Assembly (NCBI GenBank): GCA_031287655.1
Contig: JAITSR010000352.1
Coordinates: 1 to 5,091 of the forward strand
Source: Clostridiales bacterium
GTDB lineage: Bacteria; Bacillota; Clostridia; WRLR01
Reading direction: 5' to 3'
DNA: 5,091 nt
The position numbers and the translations under genes were made by a program. Positions 1 to 5,091 of the stretch are shown in pieces. Below the pieces are notes generated by a model. That model was not told where the DNA came from, did no database searches, and was given only the letters and a program-made list of their open reading frames with translations. Position 1 is the stretch's first letter. Each line of letters begins with the position of its first letter.

Positions 1-72
1 TATTACAAAGTATCCGTCACAGACTTTGCCGGCAACGAAAGTCCGCTGACGGAGGCTTTTTCCGCGCCGATG
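1..72 (+). other. C-terminal end of a fibronectin type III domain
   Basis: The first 24 residues begin YYKVSVTDFAGNES, the typical F-strand (Y-Y-x-V) and following turn (D-x-x-G-N-x-S) of bacterial FN3 modules. The same pattern closes the complete FN3 domains further along (YTYRVDAVDVPGNVS and YYYYVVSVDDRGRAS). Its N-terminal half lies before the window, so more modules precede this point. It is followed directly by Ig-like domain 1, the same FN3-Ig order seen again near the end of the window. Confidence 0.75.
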
Positions 73-3000
73 GCCGAGGATACGGAAAGTCCGCGGGTGG
101 TGGGCTTTTATCCGACAAAAGGCGCGTATATCGGACAGGGCAGCCGCAACGTCAGTATCTATGCCGCCGACAACAGGCGACTCGGCGAAATTGCGGTCGA
201 ATACAAAAAGAACGGCGGCGCGTACAATGTTTTGCGGGTTTTTGACGCGATCGGCAGCCGCGAACAGACCGTATCCGTTGAGATTCCCTTGGAGAGCTTT
301 GACCATGACGACATCATTTCGTTCAGAATCACCGCAACCGATACGAGCGGCAACGTCGGCGAATCCAATGAACTATACTATATCGTGGATAAGAGGGCCC
401 CTGCCGTCGTCAGCCCCGCGGCGGTCTATGAAAGCGTCGAAGGCCATGTGACAGTATCATGGACGAGCGACCTTGCCGACGACCTTTCCGGTTACCGGAT
501 TTATCGGAAAACCGCAGACGGTGATTACGGACTCGTCGGTTCGGTGGCGGTGAAAGCGGAGCAGTCGGGTCAGCCGGAGTATCGTTTCGACGACCGCTCC
601 ATTTCGCTCACAAGGGAGACGTATACCTATCGGGTGGACGCCGTGGACGTTCCGGGGAACGTATCCGGCGCGTACACGAGTCCGGTGACGACAGAAAAGC
701 GCGGTCTGCCGGTCGCGGTCATTTCCTGCGACCCGGTGATGGAAGCGGGCGTTCAATACGAAATAGACGCGGCGCAGTCCACCGGGAGCGTCGGCATTGT
801 CTCATATCTGTTTGATTTCGGCGACGGCACGACCTCAGCGGAAAGCCGCGCCGTCCACCGCTATGCCGAAACCGGCGTCTACACGATTCGGCTCACCGTG
901 ACGGATGCGGATGGCGACACCGGCGTCGTAACAAAGGACGTCTATGTGCGCGAAAGGGCGGCGATCGGGCAGGCTGAAATCCGTGTTAGCGATGAAAACG
1001 GAAACCCGGTGCAAAACGCGTTTGTCTATTTTGACTTGGGTACGGAAAATCAAACCGTGAAGTCTACGAACAGCGGCGGGTACGCGACGTTTGACGCCGC
1101 CGCGGGCAAATATCCGGTTGGCGCTTTTATCCCCGACAACAACTGGCTTCCGACGGCGAAGGAGATCGTCGTCGCGGCGGGCGAGACGGCGCGGATCACG
1201 TTGACGCTCGTTCATCAGACATTGATCGAGGGCTCTTTTGAGGTCAAGCGCCTGTCGTTCGAGGAGATCACCGCGGCGGGCATCGATGTGACAAAGCCGG
1301 AAAATCAGCACATCGCAAAATTCTTGGTGACGTTGACATTCGGCGTTGAGACGATTGATATTTCCTTCAACTACAACGGCATGACAAAAGAGTTTGTGGG
1401 AAATCCTGACGGCGGCGCCGACGTCCGTACTGTGGTTAAAGACGGCCGCGAACTGAGTATTGACGTTCAGACCGACTCTGAATTTAGTTATGTGACCGTC
1501 GCGGTTTTGGAAATTCCGGTCAACGCGACGTTCCTCAAAGAGTTTTTCGACGTCAGCCTTACGCTGATTAACAACTCGGCGAGCGAATTTTCGATGCTGG
1601 ACAACCGGATTACGTTGAACGTGCCGGAGGGGATGTCGATCGCCGAGTCCAATATCAGCGAAAACGACCGCGTCGTCCTCGTGCCGGAAATCCCCGGCCA
1701 AACGCAAAAGCGAATCACATGGATTCTGCGCGGGGATAAACCCGGCGAATATCCGATTTCCGCCGACTATATCGGAAGGCTCGGGGTGTTTGACGAGCAG
1801 ATCACCGCGACATTCGCGAGCAAGAGCCCGATTAAGGTCTACGGCGAGGAAGGCGTCGAGCTGATCTTTGAGTATGAGGATACGATCGACGACGGCTTCA
1901 TTTATTTTAACGTAGGTTTCCATAACTTCCGCGAAAGCGCGGCGGATGCGCATGTCGACCTGTTGTCTCTGGAGGTGCCGGGAGCGGAGCCGTATGCCTA
2001 TAAACGGAGCGCGGCCGGCAGTGACGAGTACAATGACGACGACCCCAAGTGGGGCGGCAAGGGCGGCGGTTGGAATTTTGATAATTTGCAGGATTTGTAT
2101 GACAGCCTGTGGGGGCTCGCGGACGGCGCGGGCGATGACGCCGGAAGTGGTTTGGAGGCAGAGAGTCCAAGCCGATGGGAGCTGGAAAAATGGCGTCTGC
2201 GCGAGGACCTGCCTGCGCCGGGGGAGAACACGGTCGTCTATCCCGGAGAGATTTACTGGCAATACTACAAGGCGCCGATCGAGGTCTTTGCGACTTATAT
2301 CAATCCGGACTTGCCTTGGGATTCGGACACGGAGGCGATCGGCTCGACGCTGGTGGAATTTATGTCGGAGCTTTTGGAAAGCAGCAGCGTATCAATCCCG
2401 ATGAAAATCAAGGCGATCGGCACGAAAAGGACGTATTTTGCGGGCGACGGGCCTGTTTCGATCGTGTTCTCGGGGTCTGGCGACAGGCGTGCAACCGATA
2501 AGGAGATGTGGCCGTCGTCGTATTCGGACGCGTTTTTCCGAAATCCCAATACAAAATACAACCACTCCTTGGCCAAGATGTCGCTGGGCCTCGCGCTGGC
2601 CGGTTTTTCGAGCCGGGACGAATCCGCCTATACGCCGCCCGCGAATGTGCGGCGGAACCACGGCGGCGGGCAAAACGCCGATGCAGAATCCCCTGTGTTT
2701 TCGGAACAGGGGATGGCAAAGGACGACGCGGCAAAGAGGGCGCGCAATCTCACGCGGGCGTATAATGACATGGAGTTTGGCTGCATGGAGCTCCACAACT
2801 ACGGCCGCGATCTTGGGCAGACAGGCCCGATCCCGAATGAGGCCGCCTACGCGTTTGCCCACAAGCAAATCGTTTTGGAGGGTGCGGAGACCACCGTGGT
2901 ATCGGTCGTCGTGCGCGGCGGCAACTACGGTTCCGAGTGGGGCGGGAATTTCAATCTGGGCGATCCGGAGGCGCCGGGCGGCGCGGCCTCGCTGCAGGGG

Positions 3001-5091
3001 CATTTTGGCTACGAGAAAGCCGCCGCCGACGTTGTGGGCAAGCTGAACGACTATCTTGCGGAGCATGGCATCTCGGGCGCGAAATACTGGGCGACGGGCT
3101 ACGGTCGCGGCGGCGCGATCGCGAATATCGTGTCAAAACAGTTGACGGACGCGGGAAAAGACGTTTACGCCTATCTGTTTGCGGCTCCGCAGTCCGCGCT
3201 GTTGGTCGCCAATGCGGAAAATGATCAAAATATATTCAACGTCATAAGCCCCGCCGACTTTTTCACATATGTCCCCTTCGGCGGGCCGAACGGGGAGGAA
3301 GGCTGGAACTATCAGCGTTACGGGCGCGATATGCCGCTGCCGTCGATTTTCTCGGACAGCTCCTACCTTGAGATGTATGAAGAAGTCAGGGAGAAACTGG
3401 AAGACTTCCCCGGCGACGACCCGTACCACGAGATCGGCCTCGTGTATTTACTCGACGCGCTGCTGGAATTGTATCCGTCCCCGGCGGATTACGCGTCCGT
3501 TCAAAATGAGCTCGCGAATTTTGCCGCGTCGTCGCATGGCGGCTACGCCGGCAGTCTCGCGGACTTTGCCGCGGAGCTGCTGCGCAAAGCCGGCGCAGGC
3601 GATCTGCTTGATCCGCCCGCGAATCCCGAAGATGAATGGAGCAGGGCCGCGCTGGCCGCGTCCTACGCCGCGACGGGGATGGACATCAACCACATGCCGG
3701 AATACTATATCGTATGGATGACGTCCTATCTGTCATGGGAGATGTTCAAAGCCCAAGAGTCGTACAAGCTGGTATCTGTGGCGTTCGCGCCCGCGGAAGC
3801 GCCGCCGACGCCTGCGGAACTGGTGCATTTGAATATCACTGTAAAATCCTCGTCGGGAGATGTCGCGCTGCAAATCACGGATGGGCAAATCGTGCGGACG
3901 ACGCCGGATGGGGCGGTTGCGCAGAAGATCGCCGCGATGTACGAAAACGGTTTGGCGCATCTCTACCTGCCCGGCGACGACGATTTTGTCGTCGAATTTA
4001 TCCCGTCCGTCGGCGTCACAGTCGACTATTCCGTGTACGAGTATGTGAACAGACGGCTGACCGGCACGTCCGCGCAGGAAAATGTACAGGTGCAGGCCGG
4101 GCTTTTCGCGATTGGCAATGTCCCGGGGGCGTCGAGTACAGATGAAGCGGAATATCAGCTATATATCGACTTTGGCTTGCCGCCGGACGCGCCCGCCGAC
4201 TTTGGCGTAAGCCCGACGTCCGGTTCGATTGAGCTTTCGTGGTCGTATGCGCCTACGGCTATTTTCAGCCATTTTGCCGTGTTCCGTTCCGTCTTGCCCG
4301 ACGTCGATTTTGTCGAGATCGCGCAAGTTTCAGCCAACGGTTTTAGCGACGACAGCTCCACCGGGCTGGAGCTTGCGACGCCGTATTACTACTATGTTGT
4401 ATCCGTTGACGACAGGGGCAGGGCAAGCGACCCGACGCCTATACTGTCCGCGCAAATCCCTGAGGACACGGAGCCTCCGGTGATTTTGGACTATTCCCCG
4501 AAAGACGGAGAGGAGTTCTCTCTGATCGGCGAGCTCGTGATGTCCGTCAAAGACAATTTCAAGCTGGCCGGAGGGACATTTGAGTATCGCAAACAGGGCG
4601 ACGAGGAATGGACGCTGATTACGGAGTTTGCGATGGACGCGATCCGGGACGAGTATGCCTATTTCTGGAATGTGATTGGTTTTGCGAGCGGCGCTTACGA
4701 GCTCCGTTTTATGGCCACGGACGCGGCGGGCAATCAGTCGGAGATCGCGACGTCTCTGATCACGATAAAAGAGTACGTGGGCTCCGGCGGCGGTGGCGGT
4801 GGCGGTGGCGGCGGCGGATCAGGCACGGACCCGGATACGGGTGAGAATGGAGCGAATGGCGGTTATGGGCCAAACGGGAAGGCCATCTCCCCGATCGACC
4901 CGCCCGCCACGGATTCCATTCCGATAGCGACTGCGGCACAGCTGTTGGGCATGAGCCTCGGCGGTAAATATCACTTGGTTCAGGACATAGACATGACGAC
5001 CGTAAATTGGGTGCCCATGGGGAACTATGGCAGCCCGTTTACCGGCGAGTTGGACGGACAGGGTTTTGCAATCCGAAATCTGAAAATCGAC
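1..5091 (+). CDS. giant multidomain surface protein with a lipase-like domain (partial, open at both ends)
   Basis: Frame 1 is open for all 1697 codons, with no in-frame stop and continuous recognisable domains, so this is an internal piece of one giant gene. Modules in order by residue: FN3 end 1-24, Ig-like 27-130, FN3 133-230, PKD 236-317, regulatory-like sandwich 323-405, beta-rich region 407-800 with an insert at about 670-735, lipase-like domain about 808-1255, beta-sandwich 1276-1390, FN3 1395-1485, Ig-like 1487-1590, Gly linker 1594-1637, GLUG-like repeat 1639-1697. Only two Cys occur (243, 928) and no hydrophobic membrane segment is seen, which fits an extracellular protein. The signal peptide and any cell-wall anchor must lie outside the window. 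Inferred role: an adhesin-like or substrate-binding surface protein; the ligand cannot be told. No operon context is visible. Confidence 0.95.
79..390 (+). other. bacterial Ig-like domain 1
   Basis: Residues 27-130 start with D-T-E-S-P-R-V and a Y-P turn. They pass through a central E-Y-K-K strand and end in FRITATDTSGNVGESN, the usual last strand and turn (A-T-D-x-x-G-N) of bacterial Ig-like domains found beside FN3 repeats. The module resembles residues 1487-1590 in length, opening (D-T-E-x-P), middle (DN-x-x-L, EY-x-K) and closing motif. Family-wide, such domains act as stalk or spacer units in extracellular proteins; no ligand site is seen. Confidence 0.6.
397..690 (+). other. fibronectin type III domain
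   Basis: Residues 133-230 contain the FN3 hallmarks: a B-strand with the core Trp (VTVSWTSD, W154), then SGYRIYRK (the C-strand 'xYxIYR' pattern), then YTYRVDAVDVPGNVSG (F-strand and turn). Length of about 98 residues is normal. FN3 modules in bacterial secreted proteins are usually spacers or weak polysaccharide or protein binders. It sits between Ig-like domain 1 and the PKD domain. Confidence 0.85.
706..951 (+). other. PKD domain
   Basis: Residues 236-317 carry the classic PKD core: the strand motif FDFGDGT at 271-277, then HRYAETGVYTIRLTVTDADG (H286 onward), matching the family pattern W/F-D-F-G-D-G ... H-x-Y-x-x-x-G-x-Y-x-V-x-L-T-V-x-D. Length of about 82 residues is typical. PKD domains are extracellular beta-sandwiches common in surface-layer proteins, chitinases and collagenases, where they assist protein or polysaccharide contact. 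The acidic D302-x-D304-x-D306 turn could bind calcium, which is inference only. C243, one of the two cysteines in the window, lies in its first strand. Confidence 0.95.
967..1215 (+). other. carboxypeptidase regulatory-like / CnaB-like beta-sandwich
   Basis: Residues 323-405 show the pattern of carboxypeptidase-regulatory-like and CnaB-like folds: EIRVSDENGNPVQNAFVYF (strand, D-x-x-G-x-P-V-x-x-A turn, strand), then STNSGGYATFDAAAGKY (the T-x-x-x-G-x-y-x-f turn), then a strand ending ITLTLVHQ. These prealbumin-like sandwiches serve as stalk modules. I did not identify a Lys-Asn/Asp isopeptide triad, so no isopeptide crosslink is claimed. The domain bridges PKD and the long beta-rich region. 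Confidence 0.75.
1219..1551 (+). other. beta-rich domain of unnamed family, part A
   Basis: Residues 407-517 are predicted mostly beta strand with alternating hydrophobic residues: IEGSFEVKRLSFEEITAAGI, KFLVTLTFGVETIDISFNYN, then YVTVAVLEIPVNATFLKEFF. I do not place it in a named family with confidence. As I recall, similar IEG...V-x-R-x-T/S-F-x-E-I openings and a closing I-P-x-x-A-x-x-L-K-x-F-F are found upstream of lipase-like domains in giant clostridial surface proteins, so it probably forms a block with parts B and C. Confidence 0.5.
1552..1845 (+). other. beta-rich domain, part B (NEW3/CARDB-like sandwich)
   Basis: Residues 518-615 read as one Ig-type sandwich: DVSLTLINNSASEFSMLDNR (N-N-S turn after a strand), ITLNVPEGMSIAES, ITWILRGDKPGEYPISADY, and a closing strand ending SPIKVYG. 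The layout of strand, N-N-x-S, 'L-x-V-P-x-G', W-x-L-x-G-D-K-x-G-E-Y resembles domains that handle 'additional' Ig-like folds (NEW3, CARDB, DUF11 types); exact assignment needs a profile search. The RGD triplet at 577-579 sits in a beta turn that looks family-conserved, so integrin binding is not inferred from it. Confidence 0.5.
1846..2418 (+). other. beta-rich domain, part C, interrupted by a low-complexity insert
   Basis: Residues 616-806 begin with strands ELIFEYEDTIDDGFIYFNVGF and DAHVDLLSLEVPG. They continue after an insert with LPAPGENTVVYPGEIYWQYY and end SIPMKIKAIGTK just before the lipase-like domain. The 'L-x-P-G-E' stretch followed by W-x-x-Y strands looks like the second half of an Ig-type sandwich whose two halves are separated by the insert at about 670-735. 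Family not recognised with confidence. Its position, directly joined to the hydrolase-like fold, suggests it packs on or presents that domain. Confidence 0.4.
2008..2205 (+). other. Gly/Asp/Trp-rich low-complexity insert
   Basis: Residues 670-735 interrupt the beta-rich domain. They hold an acidic patch (D-E-Y-N-D-D-D-P), a Gly/Trp run (KWGGKGGGWNF), a short likely helix (DNLQDLYDSLWGLADG), an acidic Gly stretch and then a charged helix (SRWELEKWRLRED). The composition is unlike that of the neighbouring strands and predicts a flexible surface loop with aromatic residues. The reading frame runs through without a stop and the recognisable sandwich sequence resumes in the same frame, so a frameshift is unlikely. 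Function unknown. Confidence 0.5.
2422..3765 (+). other. class-3-lipase-like alpha/beta-hydrolase domain lacking the catalytic serine
   Basis: Residues about 808-1255 match the pattern of the lipase class 3-like domains in large clostridial surface proteins: SIVFSGSGD start, YNHSLAKMSLGLALAGF (852-869), AYAFAHKQIV, VVVRGGNYGSEWGGNFNLG (969-987), KYWATGYGRGGAIAN (1028-1042), YLFAAPQS, NVISPADFFTYVPF (1080-1093), GWNYQRYGRDMPLPS, and NHMPEYYIVWM (1230-1240). In active members the elbow is G-H-S-R-G; here it is G1033-Y-G-R-G1037, so the nucleophile position is Gly1035. D1086 and H1231 sit where the other triad members are expected. I infer loss of esterase activity with retention of the fold, perhaps as a lipid- or ester-binding module. 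Family assignment is from motif memory, not a search. Confidence 0.75.
3097..3111 (+). other. degenerate nucleophile elbow (GYGRG instead of GHSRG)
   Basis: The five codons ggc tac ggt cgc ggc give G-Y-G-R-G after the strand KYWAT and before the helix GAIANIVSKQL, exactly the strand-elbow-helix setting of an alpha/beta-hydrolase nucleophile. Family members normally have G-H-S-R-G. Tyr (tac) is one transition from His (cac), and Gly (ggt) is one transition from Ser (agt), so two base changes would restore the canonical elbow. No other G-x-S-x-G pentapeptide is seen in the domain. Confidence 0.8.
3826..4170 (+). other. post-lipase beta-sandwich domain
   Basis: Residues 1276-1390 begin VHLNITVKSSSGDVALQITD (strand, S-S-G-D turn, strand). 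They run through HLYLPGDDDFVVEFIPSVGV and VDYSVYEYV, and end with VQVQAGLFAIGNV. The features Y-L-P-G-D-D-x-F/Y followed by a 'V-D-Y-S-V-x-E-Y' strand recur, as I recall, directly after lipase-like domains in clostridial surface proteins, so it is probably a fixed partner of that domain. No catalytic residues are apparent. I know no named function; a binding or capping role is inference. Confidence 0.55.
4183..4455 (+). other. fibronectin type III domain
   Basis: Residues 1395-1485 show PPDAPADFGVSPTSGSIELS followed by W1414 (B-strand with the core Trp), then HFAVFRS (C-strand), FVEIAQV, a 'F-S-D-D-S' turn, and TPYYYYVVSVDDRGRASDPT (F-strand and G-strand). This is the ordinary FN3 order and length. 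Unlike the FN3 at 133-230, the C-strand has F-A-V-F-R rather than Y-R-I-Y-R. It leads straight into Ig-like domain 2. Confidence 0.85.
4459..4770 (+). other. bacterial Ig-like domain 2
   Basis: Residues 1487-1590 start EDTEPPVILDYSPKDGEEF and continue with LVMSVKDNFKLAGGTFEYRK (strand, DN turn, EY-x-K strand). They close with YELRFMATDAAGNQSEIA, the A-T-D-x-A-G-N-x-S ending common to bacterial Ig-like modules near FN3 repeats. It resembles Ig-like domain 1 at 27-130 and follows an FN3 in the same way, which suggests the FN3-Ig pair was duplicated or is a repeating unit of the full protein. Confidence 0.7.
4780..4911 (+). other. flexible Gly/Pro/Asp linker
   Basis: Residues 1594-1637 hold the polyglycine tract, then G-T-D-P-D-T-G-E-N-G-A-N-G-G-Y-G-P-N-G, then a Pro-rich stretch (SPIDPPATD). 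There is no predictable strand or helix. It separates the FN3/Ig stalk from the GLUG-like repeat region and marks a boundary between two structural halves of the protein. Confidence 0.8.
4786..4818 (+). repeat. 11-glycine codon tract (ggc/ggt microsatellite)
   Basis: Eleven consecutive Gly codons (residues 1596-1606), mostly ggc and ggt with a final gga, form a triplet/hexamer microsatellite. It is flanked by G-S and S-G, giving a symmetric Gly-Ser hinge. Slippage here would change length by whole codons and keep the frame, so linker length may vary between strains. Confidence 0.9.
4915..5091 (+). other. start of a GLUG-like beta-helix repeat region (cut by window end)
   Basis: Residues 1639-1697 read SIPIATAAQLLGMSLGGKYH, then LVQDIDMTTVNWVPMGNYGS and PFTGELDGQGFAIRNLKID. 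This is the 'I-x-T-A-x-Q-L ... G-x-Y-x-L-x-x-D-I-D-M ... W-x-P-x-G ... F-x-G-x-x-D-G-x-G-x-x-I-x-N-L-x-I' pattern that precedes or starts GLUG-motif parallel beta-helices in bacterial surface proteins and adhesins. Only the first turn is present. In this family such a start is normally followed by several more GLUG turns, so the gene should continue well past the window. Confidence 0.8.

Noticed and set aside
1729..1737. RGD triplet (residues 577-579), possible integrin-binding motif
   Set aside because: It sits in a W-x-L-R-G-D-K-x-G-E-Y turn that seems characteristic of the beta-domain itself, so it is better explained as structural.
2008..2205. Possible frameshift or assembly scar in the Gly/Trp-rich insert
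   Set aside because: The main frame stays open and recognisable beta-domain sequence resumes in the same frame on both sides.
835..2262. 475-codon open frame on the minus strand
   Set aside because: It lies opposite PKD, regulatory-like and beta-rich domains that are clearly coded on the plus strand. Its translation is rich in Arg, His and Val with no recognisable domain, as expected from the reverse complement of GC-biased codons.
2461..2484. FSGSGD (823-828) as an alternative nucleophile site
   Set aside because: It is not G-x-S-x-G and lies in the first strand before the YNHSLAKMSL segment, not at a strand-elbow-helix position.
2438..3046. 202-codon plus-strand frame rich in Arg, and a similar one at 1946-2404
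   Set aside because: Out-of-frame shadows of the main frame; Arg/Pro/Ser-rich low-complexity translations.
2392..3066. 224-codon minus-strand open frame
   Set aside because: Antisense to the lipase-like domain; no domain or plausible composition.
3636..4145. 169-codon plus-strand open frame
   Set aside because: Overlaps the end of the lipase-like domain and the following sandwich in another frame; Gly/Arg/Cys-rich, no recognisable motif.
1..5091. Promoters, terminators, tRNA/rRNA, CRISPR arrays, IS ends, attachment sites
   Set aside because: None seen; the whole window is coding and the only clear short tandem repeat is the glycine codon tract.

Overview
The window lies entirely inside one very large gene. 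Plus-strand frame 1 reads from base 1 to base 5091 as 1697 sense codons with no stop, and no gene start or end is visible. Residue numbers in this annotation count from the first codon of the window; the true N- and C-termini are outside it.

The encoded polypeptide is a modular, presumably secreted or surface-anchored protein. It has only two cysteines in 1697 residues, many beta-sandwich modules, a glycine linker and no membrane segment in the part seen. Order of modules: end of an FN3 domain; bacterial Ig-like domain 1; FN3; PKD (FDFGDGT); carboxypeptidase-regulatory/CnaB-like sandwich; a run of beta-rich domains broken by a Gly/Asp/Trp-rich insert; a class-3-lipase-like alpha/beta-hydrolase domain; a beta-sandwich with an LPGDDDF turn; FN3; bacterial Ig-like domain 2; an 11-glycine linker; and the start of a GLUG-like beta-helix repeat cut by the window end.

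The most notable observation is in the lipase-like domain. The surrounding family signatures are well kept (YNHSLAKMSL, RGGNYGSEW, GWNYQRYG, HMPEYYIVW), but the nucleophile elbow expected as G-H-S-R-G reads G-Y-G-R-G. The catalytic serine is glycine, while plausible Asp and His partners remain. This suggests a pseudoenzyme module used for binding or structure rather than hydrolysis, provided the base calls are right.

The domain set, the moderately high GC with strong G/C preference at third codon positions, and the resemblance to giant surface proteins of anaerobic Clostridia suggest a Firmicutes (Clostridia-like) bacterium, perhaps uncultured. This is inferred from domain style only. No RNA gene, mobile element, CRISPR array, promoter or terminator is visible. 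The long open frames on the other strand and in other frames are explained by the codon bias of this single gene.
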